Source: Lachnospiraceae bacterium (GTDB lineage Bacteria > Bacillota > Clostridia > Lachnospirales > Lachnospiraceae). From it: a DNA stretch of 18,454 bases. The DNA lies in contig CAAGLJ010000237.1 of the NCBI GenBank assembly GCA_900770785.1, positions 1 to 18,454 on the forward strand. The letters are read 5' to 3'. Of this stretch, positions 6,094-13,964 are shown piece after piece. Under the pieces are notes generated by a model. The model made no database searches. It was not told where the DNA came from and was given only the letters and a program-made list of their open reading frames with translations. How positions within the stretch are numbered: position 1 is the stretch's first letter; every line of letters starts with the position of its first letter. The translations under genes were made by a program, and so were the position numbers.

Positions 6094-8505
6094 CTATTTT
6101 GCCACAATATTGACGATTCTGCCGGGAACATAGATTTCCTTGATAATATTACCGGTCAGCTTATCTCCAAGAGCTTCTCTGGCTGCTGCAATGGCAGTGT
6201 CCTTATCCACATCAGCGGCTACCCTAATCAAGGCTCTGGTTTTTCCGTTAATCTGAACCGCGATTTCCACAGTAGCTTCTATCGTTTTTGCTTCATCATA
6301 TTCCGGCCAGGCTGCCTGATACACCCTTCCTTTATTCCCCATAAGCTGCCACAGTTCTTCCGTAATATGTGGCGCAACAGGATTGAGAAGCAAAAGCAAA
6401 GTCCTGTACTCTGCCTTGTTTACGGCATTTTTCTTATAAAAATCATTAATCAATGCCATTATTGCTGCAATAGCTGTATTGTATTTTAAGTTTTCAAAAT
6501 CATTGCTTACTTTTTTAATGGTCTGGTGCATCTTCGTTTCCATATCCTCACTGTAAGCATCACCATCCACCACAAGATCCTGTAATTTCCATACACGATC
6601 CAAAAATCTTCTGCATCCCTTTACACCGTCCTCCGACCAGGAAGCGCTCAAATCAAAGGCACCAATGAACATTTCATAGGTACGCAGCGTATCTGCACCG
6701 TAATCCTGTACGATATCGTCAGGATTGACTACGTTTCCTCTGGATTTGGACATCTTTTCTCCGTTGGAGCCCAAAATCATGCCATGAGAGGTTCTTTTCT
6801 GATAAGGCTCCGGGCAGGGAACGATTTTCTCATCATAAAGGAACTTATGCCAGAAACGGGAATAGAGCAAATGCAGGGTAGTATGCTCCATACCTCCATT
6901 ATACCAGTCTACCGGCATCCAGTAATCCAGCGCCTCCTTACTTGCCAGTGCCTCCGTATTGTTGGGGTCTGTGTAGCGCAGGAAATACCAGGAAGAACCG
7001 GCCCACTGGGGCATGGTATCAGTTTCTCTTTCTGCCGGCCCTCCACAGCAGGGACAGGTAGTTTTTACCCAGTCGGTCATGGCTGCCAGAGGAGACTCCC
7101 CATTATCCGTAGGCATGTAGCTTTCCACTTCAGGAAGCTCTAAAGGCAATTCCTTCTCATCAATAGCCACATAGCCGCATTTTTCACATTTTACAATAGG
7201 AATAGGCTCACCCCAGTAACGCTGTCTGGAGAACACCCAGTCACGCAGTTTAAAATTGGTTTTTGCCGTTCCGATCCCCTTTTCTTCCAGAAAAGCAATA
7301 ATTTTTGCTTTTGCCTCTGCCACGGAAAGACCGTTTAAAAACTCAGAATTTACCAGAGTACCGGTTGCCACATCTGTATACACTGCTTCCTGTACACTTA
7401 CGTCGCTTCCCGCTACTACCTCAATAATCGGCATATTAAACTTTTTGGCAAAATCCCAGTCTCTTTCATCATGAGCAGGAACAGCCATAATTGCTCCGGT
7501 TCCATAGGTCATTAATACATAGTCGGAAATCCAGATGGGGATTTCCTTTCCATTCACCGGATTAACAGCCATCAGCCCGTCTATCATTACACCGGTTTTG
7601 TCCTTGGCCAGCTCTGTCCGTTCAAAGTCGGATTTGCGGGCTGCCATTTCCCGGTATTCCACAAGGGCATCATAATTTCTGATTTCTGCTTTATATTTTT
7701 CAATGATCGGATGTTCCGGAGAAACAACCATATAGGTAGCACCAAACAGGGTGTCCGGTCTGGTAGTATAGACACGCAGCTTATCTTCCTTACCGGAAAT
7801 GGCAAAATCCACCTCTGCCCCCTGGGATTTTCCAATCCAGTTCTTCTGGGAAACCTTTACCCGTTCAATATAATCAACGGTATCCAGATCCTCAATCAGC
7901 TTATCTGCATATTCCGTAATCTTTAACATCCACTGGCTCTTTACCTTACGAACCACCTCTGAGCCGCATCGCTCACAGGCACCGTTTACCACTTCCTCGT
8001 TAGCCAGCCCCACCTTACAGGAGGTACACCAGTTAATAGGCATCTCTGACTTATACGCAAGCCCCGCTTTAAACAGTTTCAGGAAAATCCACTGGGTCCA
8101 TTTATAGTAAGCAGGATCGGTGGTATTGATCTCTCTGTCCCAGTCAAAGGAGTAACCTAAAGAATGAAGCTGTTTTTTGAAACGCTCCACATTGTTTCTC
8201 GTTACGATTTTGGGGTGGATATGGTTCTGGATTGCATAGTTTTCCGTAGGAAGACCAAAAGCATCCCAGCCCATAGGGTAGAGTACATTATAGCCCTGCA
8301 TCCTTCTCTTACGGGCAACGATATCCAGTGCTGTATAGGGTCTTGGATGACCTACGTGAAGTCCCTGCCCCGAAGGGTAGGGGAATTCTACCAATGCATA
8401 GTACTTGGGTTTGGAATAGTCGGTGGAAGTTGCAAAAGCCTTCTCGTCGTCCCAGACCTTCTGCCACTTCTGTTCCAACTCTTTGTGGTTATAAGGTTGT
8501 GCCAT
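6094..8505 (-). CDS. leuS: Leucyl-tRNA synthetase
   Basis: This class I enzyme charges tRNA-Leu with leucine in the cytosol. The 803-residue length is normal for the bacterial enzyme. The HIGH signature appears as HVGH at residues 50-53 (YPSGQGLHVGHPRPYT) and KMSKS at 584-588. The CP1 editing domain shows TTRPDTLFGATY and GTGAIMAVPAHDERDWDFA, whose Asp is part of the post-transfer editing site. Cys pairs (CTSCK with CERCG, and CEKCG with CPCCGGPAERETDTMPQW) fit zinc-binding elements. Start: ATG with AAGGA nine bases upstream. The gene has its own promoter and 5' hairpin, and no T-box leader is present, unlike many Firmicutes synthetase genes. purO and the formyltransferase lie downstream in the same direction without an intervening terminator. 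Confidence 0.98.
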   Translation of the reverse strand: MAQPYNHKELEQKWQKVWDDEKAFATSTDYSKPKYYALVEFPYPSGQGLHVGHPRPYTALDIVARKRRMQGYNVLYPMGWDAFGLPTENYAIQNHIHPKIVTRNNVERFKKQLHSLGYSFDWDREINTTDPAYYKWTQWIFLKLFKAGLAYKSEMPINWCTSCKVGLANEEVVNGACERCGSEVVRKVKSQWMLKITEYADKLIEDLDTVDYIERVKVSQKNWIGKSQGAEVDFAISGKEDKLRVYTTRPDTLFGATYMVVSPEHPIIEKYKAEIRNYDALVEYREMAARKSDFERTELAKDKTGVMIDGLMAVNPVNGKEIPIWISDYVLMTYGTGAIMAVPAHDERDWDFAKKFNMPIIEVVAGSDVSVQEAVYTDVATGTLVNSEFLNGLSVAEAKAKIIAFLEEKGIGTAKTNFKLRDWVFSRQRYWGEPIPIVKCEKCGYVAIDEKELPLELPEVESYMPTDNGESPLAAMTDWVKTTCPCCGGPAERETDTMPQWAGSSWYFLRYTDPNNTEALASKEALDYWMPVDWYNGGMEHTTLHLLYSRFWHKFLYDEKIVPCPEPYQKRTSHGMILGSNGEKMSKSRGNVVNPDDIVQDYGADTLRTYEMFIGAFDLSASWSEDGVKGCRRFLDRVWKLQDLVVDGDAYSEDMETKMHQTIKKVSNDFENLKYNTAIAAIMALINDFYKKNAVNKAEYRTLLLLLNPVAPHITEELWQLMGNKGRVYQAAWPEYDEAKTIEATVEIAVQINGKTRALIRVAADVDKDTAIAAAREALGDKLTGNIIKEIYVPGRIVNIVAK

Positions 8506-8558
8506 CTGTGTCCTTCTTTCTACCTATTTTTTCCTCAATAAGTCTTGATATACTTTTA

Positions 8559-8588
8559 GGACAACGCATAATTACTCATACGTTGCCC
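8559..8588 (-). promoter_or_regulatory. 5'-terminal stem-loop of the leuS transcript
   Basis: On the minus strand GGGCAACGTAT (8588-8578) pairs with ATGCGTTGTCC (8569-8559) over 11 bp with two G-U wobbles and an 8-base loop. The predicted transcription start (8588 or 8589) coincides with the first base of the stem. No T run follows. Such a hairpin at the extreme 5' end is known to stabilise bacterial mRNAs; that role here is inferred. Confidence 0.55.
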
Positions 8589-8593
8589 TAGTC

Positions 8594-8622
8594 ATTTTAT
8601 CCCTTCCCGATTTATCTGTCAA
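8594..8622 (-). promoter_or_regulatory. Sigma-A promoter of leuS
   Basis: TTGACA (8622-8617), a 17-base spacer and TAAAAT (8599-8594) on the minus strand form a near-perfect promoter in the 157-base gap between mazG and leuS. It allows leuS to be expressed separately from the EF-G-like gene and mazG. The -35 box sits between the arms of an inverted repeat. Confidence 0.8.
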
Positions 8623-8630
8623 GGGAAGGG
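8601..8630. repeat. 8-bp inverted repeat enclosing the leuS -35 box
   Basis: CCCTTCCC (8601-8608) and GGGAAGGG (8623-8630) are perfect inverted copies 14 bases apart. One arm fills part of the promoter spacer and the other abuts the -35 element, so the pair could be an operator. As RNA from the upstream genes it would form an 8-bp hairpin and could act as a weak mazG terminator, but only an AT-rich, not T-rich, tail follows. Confidence 0.55.
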
Positions 8631-8662
8631 CCGATATTCCAAAAAAGCGTTTACTTATATTC

Positions 8663-9373
8663 TCATGGTTCAAAAGTCCTGATTACGGAATTCATTCTAT
8701 CCAACAGTCCTTTTTCCAGATTAATCCCCTCCTGCCAGGCCACATTTGCCATGTGGTACAGCATGGAGGTCATCAGCTTCTCCTTCTGCCCGGCAGTCTC
8801 CATCTGCCCCAGCTGTACGCCAAGGAGGGCTATCTGCTCAAGAGAAACCTCTTTTGCTATTTTACTGTTGTAGTGGCTGCTTGCTTTTTTCAATATTTTG
8901 GCAGCTTTTATCAGGGAGGGTAAGGATTTTGGTACCTGCTGCAAAGGCCTTTTATTTGCTTCGGCATGCCCTTTTTCTTCCGCCTTCAATTCTTCCCAGG
9001 ATTTTTTCTTCTCCTGCGCCTCCCATTCCCTGGCATTAAATACATGAGGGTGGCGGTGAATCATTTTTGCCGAAATATCCTCTGCAATATCACCGAGGGT
9101 GAAGATTCCTTCTTCCTCTGCCATCACCCCATGCATAACCACATGCAGCAGGAGATCTCCCAATTCCTCTCTCAGATTATCGTAAGCACCGGTTTTCTCG
9201 TACTCAGCCATAGCTTCTGCCGCCTCATAGGCTTCTTCCAGCAATTCCATTCTTATGCTTCCATGAGTCTGGGCTCTGTCCCAGGGACAGCCATGCTCAC
9301 TGCGCAGCTCCTCCACTATGTGGATAAACTCCTCCAGTGCAGCCATGTTTTTTTCTATCTGTCCCACGATCAT
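8663..9373 (-). CDS. mazG: MazG-type nucleoside triphosphate pyrophosphohydrolase
   Basis: MazG hydrolyses (d)NTPs to the monophosphate and pyrophosphate and is thought to clean up aberrant nucleotides. The 236-residue protein has the full N-terminal MazG domain: GCPWDRAQTH (28-37), EEAYE with the metal-binding ExxE residues (46-50), LREELGDLL with E70 and D73, and IHRHPHVF. The C-terminal half is the second MazG repeat in degenerate form: the usual GFDW and EExxE residues are not visible. Its ATG overlaps the stop of the upstream EF-G-like gene by one base (TGATG), so translation is coupled. An internal ATG nine codons later is a weaker alternative start. Confidence 0.93.
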   Translation of the reverse strand: MIVGQIEKNMAALEEFIHIVEELRSEHGCPWDRAQTHGSIRMELLEEAYEAAEAMAEYEKTGAYDNLREELGDLLLHVVMHGVMAEEEGIFTLGDIAEDISAKMIHRHPHVFNAREWEAQEKKKSWEELKAEEKGHAEANKRPLQQVPKSLPSLIKAAKILKKASSHYNSKIAKEVSLEQIALLGVQLGQMETAGQKEKLMTSMLYHMANVAWQEGINLEKGLLDRMNSVIRTFEP

Positions 9374-11466
9374 CAGATTTCATCACTTCCTTCGGCAACC
9401 TTAGCTGCCCTTGCAGCCACTTCCTTCTCCTGTACGTCACCGGGAGCCTGCTCATAGCGGGCAAAGGTAAAGGAATAGTCTCCCCGTCCTCCTGTCATAG
9501 AACGCAAATCGGTACAGTATCCATCAAGGCTGGACATGGGAACGTCTGCCTCAATAATCTGTTTGCCTCCAGGAGCGGGAGTCATGCCCAGCACCCTTCC
9601 TCTTCTCTTGTTTAAGTCTCCCATGATGTCACCAGTATAAGCCTCCGGTGCAGTAACCTTCAGAGAATAGATAGGCTCCAGTAAAACAGGAGCAGCTTCC
9701 ATAAATCCCTTCTTAAAGGCCTGTATGGTTGCCATCTTAAAGGCCATCTCGGAGGAATCAACCGGATGGTAGGAGCCATCATACAATACCGCTTTAACAC
9801 CCACTACAGGGTAAGCAGCCAAAGGCCCCTTCACAACCGAATCCTGTAAGCCCTTTTCCACTGCCGGGAAGAAATTCTTGGGTACCGAACCGCCTACTAC
9901 GGTCTGTTCAAAAACAAAAGGTGTTTCCAAATCGCCGGAAGGCTCAAAAGTCATCTTAACGTGACCATACTGTCCATGTCCGCCGGACTGCTTCTTATAC
10001 TTGTATTCCACATCTGATTTCTTACGGATGGTTTCCCGGTATGCCACCTTCGGCTTATCCAGTTCAATCTGAACCTTATATTCATTTTGCAGACGGCTTA
10101 CCACAACCTCCAGATGCTGGTCACCCATGCCGCAAAGAATAGTCTGTCTGTTGGCACCATCATTAATCACCTTTAACGTAAGATCCTCATGCATCATTTT
10201 CTGAAGCGACTGGGAAATTTTATCGATATCTGCCTTATTTACCGCTTTATATCTCTTGTATGTATAAGGAGTGGAAATTTCTGCTTTACCATACTGGACA
10301 GGATTGGCTTTGGTGGACAGGGTATTGCCCGTCCTTGCCCCTGTAAGCTTTGCTATTGCTCCAATATCCCCTGCATGGATCTCACTGACTTCAATAGCCT
10401 TTCCTCCCTGCATAACGTATAATTTGCTTATTTTCTCTTCAATGTCCTTATCCGTATTGAAAATGACATCATCGGATTTCAATACACCGGAGCATACCTT
10501 CACCAGAGAGTATTTACCGATAAAGGGATCTACGATGGTTTTCCAGATATAGGCTGATTTCGCCTTGGCAAAGTCATAATCTGCATTAAAAATTTCGTTG
10601 GTTTTCAGGCTGATTCCTTTAAAGCTTCTGCTTTCCGGGCTGGGGAAATATTTCACAATATCATCCAGCAGCGTATAAATACCCTGGCACAGAATATTTG
10701 AGCCCATGGTCATTGGAACGATGGAACCATCCATAACATTGTTTCTTAAGGCAGCACGAATTTCTGCTTCAGAAAAGGTCTCTCCGCTAAAATACCTTTC
10801 CATAAATTCTTCACTGGTCTCAGCCACCGCTTCCATCAGGGCATCCTTACAAATCTGTAAATTCTCCTTACTGTAATCGGGAACCTCGCACTCTACAACG
10901 TCCTTTCCCTGCCAGCGGTTTCCATTCTCAGTAATGACATTAATATAACCTACAAATTTCTCATTTTCCCGGATAGGCAAATGAAAAGGCGCCATCTTCT
11001 TACCGTAGCTTGCCGTCATATCTGCTACAACCTGCCGAAAGGAAGCATTGTCAATATCCATTTCGCTTACAAAAACCATTCGGGGCAGCTTATACTTTTC
11101 ACAAAGCTCCCAGGCCTTCTGGGTTCCCACCTCCACACCGGATTTGCCGGAAACAACGATGATTGCTGCATCTGCTGCAGAAACGGCTTCTTCTACTTCA
11201 CCCACAAAATCAAAATAACCGGGAGTATCCAAAATATTAATCTTGCACCCTTCCCACTCGATGGGAACAACAGAGGTAGAAATGGAAATCTGTCTCTTCT
11301 GTTCTTCCTTACCAAAATCGCTGATGGTATTCTTATCAGTAACCTTTCCCATTCTGGATGTAATGCCGGACAAATATGCCATTGCTTCCACTAAACTGGT
11401 CTTACCTGAACCACCATGTCCAAGCAGTACCACATTACGAATCTTGTCTGTTGTGTAAATATTCAT
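9373..11466 (-). CDS. EF-G-like translation factor GTPase (paralogue of FusA)
   Basis: The 697-residue protein has the five-domain EF-G layout. G1 is GHGGSGKT (16-23); a switch I region around RQISISTS (58-65) replaces the usual RGITI; G3 is DTPGYFDF (80-87). The later EF-G domains are present (domain II, LTARTGNTL-like; domain IV, SGGHGQYGHVKMTFEP and PAVEKGLQDSV; domain V, GDIMGDLNKRRGRVLGM). The G4 guanine-specificity motif, normally NKxD, reads VSEMD (133-137). This marks it as the EF-G paralogue common in Clostridia rather than the housekeeping factor, which is normally encoded with rpsL/rpsG/tuf. Its exact role is not established. It has GGAGG before its ATG, its own promoter, and mazG overlapping its end. 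Confidence 0.9.
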   Translation of the reverse strand: MNIYTTDKIRNVVLLGHGGSGKTSLVEAMAYLSGITSRMGKVTDKNTISDFGKEEQKRQISISTSVVPIEWEGCKINILDTPGYFDFVGEVEEAVSAADAAIIVVSGKSGVEVGTQKAWELCEKYKLPRMVFVSEMDIDNASFRQVVADMTASYGKKMAPFHLPIRENEKFVGYINVITENGNRWQGKDVVECEVPDYSKENLQICKDALMEAVAETSEEFMERYFSGETFSEAEIRAALRNNVMDGSIVPMTMGSNILCQGIYTLLDDIVKYFPSPESRSFKGISLKTNEIFNADYDFAKAKSAYIWKTIVDPFIGKYSLVKVCSGVLKSDDVIFNTDKDIEEKISKLYVMQGGKAIEVSEIHAGDIGAIAKLTGARTGNTLSTKANPVQYGKAEISTPYTYKRYKAVNKADIDKISQSLQKMMHEDLTLKVINDGANRQTILCGMGDQHLEVVVSRLQNEYKVQIELDKPKVAYRETIRKKSDVEYKYKKQSGGHGQYGHVKMTFEPSGDLETPFVFEQTVVGGSVPKNFFPAVEKGLQDSVVKGPLAAYPVVGVKAVLYDGSYHPVDSSEMAFKMATIQAFKKGFMEAAPVLLEPIYSLKVTAPEAYTGDIMGDLNKRRGRVLGMTPAPGGKQIIEADVPMSSLDGYCTDLRSMTGGRGDYSFTFARYEQAPGDVQEKEVAARAAKVAEGSDEI

Positions 11467-11552
11467 ATTGATTCCTCCATCTTATGAGATTTCTGGATAT
11501 TTTGTACAGAAATTACAGTAGCTTGTCTTTCTATTCCAACACCCATGCGTAT

Positions 11553-11581
11553 ATTTTACTAAATTTACGGTGATTTTACAA
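11553..11581 (-). promoter_or_regulatory. Likely sigma-A promoter of the EF-G-like gene
   Basis: On the minus strand TTGTAA (11581-11576), 17 bases and TAAAAT (11558-11553) give the best promoter facing the EF-G-like gene. The start would be near 11546, leaving a leader of about 80 bases. The -35 box matches only four of six consensus positions. Confidence 0.6.
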
Positions 11582-11660
11582 GTATAATCTATCAATTTGT
11601 ATGGTTTTTTCACTCAATTCTAACAATACAAAGTATTTGTGTAACAATACCAGAAGAATG

Positions 11661-11689
11661 TTGACTTTTACACGTTGAAGTGCTATATT
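11661..11689 (+). promoter_or_regulatory. Sigma-A promoter of the aroF-tyrA-aroA operon
   Basis: TTGACT (11661-11666), a 17-base spacer and TATATT (11684-11689) form a strong promoter divergent from the one for the EF-G-like gene. The two -35 boxes are about 80 bases apart, leaving AT-rich sequence with no clear operator. Confidence 0.8.
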
Positions 11690-11695
11690 CTTAAA

Positions 11696-11716
11696 GAGCC
11701 TGTTGTATACAGGTTC
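11696..11716 (+). promoter_or_regulatory. 5'-terminal stem-loop of the aro operon transcript
   Basis: GAGCCTGT (11696-11703) pairs with ACAGGTTC (11709-11716) over 8 bp with one wobble and a TGTAT loop. The predicted transcription start, about seven bases after the -10 box, falls at the foot of this stem. No terminator, T-box or Leu/Trp-type leader peptide is visible in the remaining leader before the ribosome binding site. Confidence 0.45.
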
Positions 11717-11757
11717 ACCAAATGTGCACTTATTTAATGACAAGGAGATAGAGAACT

Positions 11758-12771
11758 ATGATTATTATTATGAAACCCGATTCCTCAGAGGAAAGCATTT
11801 TGGCTGTAACCTCTTATATTCGCCAGCATGGACTGGAGGTTCATTTATCCAACGGTAAGGAAGTGACCATTATCGGGGTTGTGGGCAACAAGAATCTGAT
11901 TAACCCGGAGCATCTTACCAGCTTAAAGAGTGTGGAACGCATCGTTCCTGTTACCGAAAGCTATAAGCTGGCCAATAAAAAATTCCATCCCGAGCCTTCC
12001 TGTGTCAAGGCCGGCAGCACCACTATCGGCCCTGGTAATCTCACCATTATGGCGGGCCCCTGTGCAGTGGAAAGTGAAAAGCAGCTGATGCAGATTGCCC
12101 ACGCGGTGAAGGATGCCGGTGCCACTTTTTTAAGAGGCGGCGCATACAAGCCCCGTACCTCTCCCTACTCTTTCCAGGGTCTGGAGGAGGAAGGGCTCAT
12201 TTATATGCAAAATGCAAAAAAAGAGACGGGACTCAATACCATCTGTGAGGTAGTCAGTCTGGAGGCCATTGAAGCTGCTGTAAAATATGTGGATATGATT
12301 CAGATTGGTGCCCGCAATATGCAGAATTTCATTCTGTTAAAAGAGGCCGGCCGTTCCGGTATGCCGGTACTTTTAAAGCGGGGACTTTGTGCTACTATTG
12401 AAGAGTGGCTTAATGCAGCAGAATATATTATTGCCGAAGGCAACCCCAACGTAGTTCTTTGTGAACGGGGTATCCGTACCTTTGAAACGGCTACCCGAAA
12501 CACTCTGGACATCAGCTGCGTACCTGTTCTGAAGGAAAAGACCCATTTACCCATCATCGTGGATCCTTCCCACTCTACCGGCTCCTACAAATATGTGCCT
12601 TCTATGGCTAAGGCCGCAGTAGCTGCCGGGGCAGATGGATTAATGATAGAGGTTCATGACAATCCTGCCTGTGCCCTTTCCGACGGGCCCCAATCCTTGA
12701 CCTTTGAAAAGTTTGCCAGACTGACCGGTGAATTAAAGCCTTTCTGCCAGCTGGCAGGACGTGATTTTTAA
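11758..12771 (+). CDS. aroF: 3-deoxy-7-phosphoheptulonate (DAHP) synthase, AroF type I-beta
   Basis: This enzyme condenses PEP and erythrose-4-phosphate to DAHP, the first committed step of the shikimate pathway. The protein is 337 residues: an N-terminal ferredoxin-like (ACT-like) regulatory domain (about 1-70, opening MIIIMKPDSSEE) followed by a TIM-barrel catalytic domain. Catalytic-domain signatures are GPCAVES (100-106), RGGAYKPRTSPYSFQG (126-141), KRG (207-209), CERGIRTFE (235-243) and DPSHS (269-273), which include PEP- and metal-binding residues. Enzymes with this N-terminal domain, such as that of Thermotoga, are typically feedback-inhibited by Tyr or Phe. Start: ATG with AAGGAG upstream; MIIIMKP matches the family N-terminus. 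It is first in the operon with tyrA and aroA. Confidence 0.97.
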   Translation: MIIIMKPDSSEESILAVTSYIRQHGLEVHLSNGKEVTIIGVVGNKNLINPEHLTSLKSVERIVPVTESYKLANKKFHPEPSCVKAGSTTIGPGNLTIMAGPCAVESEKQLMQIAHAVKDAGATFLRGGAYKPRTSPYSFQGLEEEGLIYMQNAKKETGLNTICEVVSLEAIEAAVKYVDMIQIGARNMQNFILLKEAGRSGMPVLLKRGLCATIEEWLNAAEYIIAEGNPNVVLCERGIRTFETATRNTLDISCVPVLKEKTHLPIIVDPSHSTGSYKYVPSMAKAAVAAGADGLMIEVHDNPACALSDGPQSLTFEKFARLTGELKPFCQLAGRDF

Positions 12772-12810
12772 GATGAAAGTGCTGCCAAAGCAGCAGAAAT
12801 GAGAGGAAAT

Positions 12811-13908
12811 ATGGAAGCACCATTTATATGCAGCTTTATCGGACTTGGATTGATTGGGGGTTCCCTGGCCAAAGCCATTCGGGAGCGGCATCCCCAGATA
12901 ATAATTAAAGCCTTCGATACTGACCAGGCAGCTCTTAAGCTGGCTGTACAGGAAAATGTCGTAACCGAAGGCTTTTCCTCAGTTTGTGGTGACCTTTGCC
13001 GGTGTGACTACCTTTTTCTCTGTGCCCCGGTATCCGTAAATTTGCAGACTCTGGAAATTCTTCCCCCTCTTTTGGAGAAACATACTCTTCTCTCCGATGT
13101 AGGCAGTGTAAAGGGCTCTATTCATAAAAAGATACGCAAACTGGGACTGGAGAATCGTTTTATCGGCGGCCATCCCATGACAGGAAGTGAACGGTACGGC
13201 TATGCCAATTCCCACTCCTCTCTTTTGGAAAATGCTTACTACATCCTTACTCCCGAAGAAGAGGTGCCTGTAAATCAGGTAGAGACTTTTTGCCGCTTCA
13301 TTCAGGATACGGGAGCCATTCCTTATCTGCTTGAGGTAACGCAGCATGATCAGGCTACTGCGGCAATCAGCCATCTTCCTCATCTGATTGCCTCTTCTTT
13401 AGTCAATCTGGTAAAGGAAAAGGATGATGAGCAGACCACTCTGAAAACTCTGGCTGCCGGAGGCTTTAAGGATATTACCCGCATTGCCTCCTCCTCAGCA
13501 GGATTATGGCAGCAGATCTGCATGGAAAATAAAGAACCTATTCTGGAATTTTTGACCCTTTATATTAAACGCCTGCAAGAGCTTAGTATTAAGCTAAAGG
13601 AAGCTGACCATGACTATCTGTTTCATTTTTTCGATGAAGCCCGAAGCTATCGGGAATCCTTTATGGATACCAGAAGCGGTCCGTTGATGAAACAATATGT
13701 GCTAAACCTTGATATTCCGGATAAAACCGGTGCCATTGCAACGGTAGCCACTCTGCTGGCTTCCCATTCCATCAGTATTAAAAATATGGGAATCATCCAC
13801 AACCGGGAATATCAGGAAGGTGCCCTGCGCATGGAGCTTTACTCCTTGCCGGAATACGAAAAGGCAGTTGAACTTCTGGAAAAATTCGGCTATTCTGTGC
13901 ATAGATGA
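12811..13908 (+). CDS. tyrA: Prephenate dehydrogenase with C-terminal ACT domain
   Basis: TyrA oxidatively decarboxylates prephenate to 4-hydroxyphenylpyruvate, committing chorismate to tyrosine. The protein is 365 residues from the ATG at 12811, chosen because GAGAGG precedes it; an in-frame ATG at 12799 has no ribosome binding site. The Rossmann motif GLGLIGGS (11-18) is followed by SDVGSVKG and GGHPMTGSERYGY, whose His is the catalytic residue of the family. A helical dimer domain (ISHLPHLIASSLVNL, AAGGFKDITRIA) follows. The last 70 or so residues (from YVLNLDIPDKTGAIATVA) are an ACT domain, the usual site for tyrosine feedback. It lies 39 bases after aroF, with a short GCTGC/GCAGC hairpin (12781-12794) in between. 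Confidence 0.96.
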   Translation: MEAPFICSFIGLGLIGGSLAKAIRERHPQIIIKAFDTDQAALKLAVQENVVTEGFSSVCGDLCRCDYLFLCAPVSVNLQTLEILPPLLEKHTLLSDVGSVKGSIHKKIRKLGLENRFIGGHPMTGSERYGYANSHSSLLENAYYILTPEEEVPVNQVETFCRFIQDTGAIPYLLEVTQHDQATAAISHLPHLIASSLVNLVKEKDDEQTTLKTLAAGGFKDITRIASSSAGLWQQICMENKEPILEFLTLYIKRLQELSIKLKEADHDYLFHFFDEARSYRESFMDTRSGPLMKQYVLNLDIPDKTGAIATVATLLASHSISIKNMGIIHNREYQEGALRMELYSLPEYEKAVELLEKFGYSVHR

Positions 13909-13917
13909 TTGTACATT

Positions 13918-13949
13918 GGCAGAACCTGTCTGCCATAGACAGTACAGGT
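13918..13949 (+). promoter_or_regulatory. Mutually exclusive hairpins in the tyrA-aroA gap
   Basis: GGCAG (13918-13922) can pair with CTGCC (13930-13934), or ACCTGT (13924-13929) can pair with ACAGGT (13944-13949). The arms interleave, so only one stem can form at a time. No T run follows, so an effect on RNA stability or on aroA translation is more likely than termination. Both stems are short. Confidence 0.3.
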
Positions 13950-13964
13950 AAATAATCAACAGAA

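Noticed and set aside
8506..8662. T-box riboswitch expected upstream of leuS
   Set aside because: The transcribed leader is only about 80 bases, with no T-box consensus, specifier loop or terminator/antiterminator pair.
8966..9457. 163-codon open frame on the plus strand
   Set aside because: It is antisense to mazG and the end of the EF-G-like gene, with low-complexity Phe/Leu/Cys content typical of reverse-strand shadows.
10981..11394. 137-codon open frame on the plus strand
   Set aside because: It is antisense to the GTPase domain of the EF-G-like gene, whose motifs are unmistakable.
11467..11757. T-box or amino-acid leader peptide in the aro operon leader
   Set aside because: The leader from the predicted start is about 60 bases, without a Tyr/Phe/Trp codon run, T-box motif or terminator.
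12744..12757. Perfect 14-bp palindrome CTGCCAGCTGGCAG
   Set aside because: It lies inside the last codons of aroF (CQLAG) and no second copy or regulatory context is visible, so it is explained by coding sequence.
12773..12802. Nine-codon ORF (MKVLPKQQK) between aroF and tyrA
   Set aside because: It has no ribosome binding site of its own and no run of one amino acid; it is probably accidental, although its stop overlaps the ATG at 12799.
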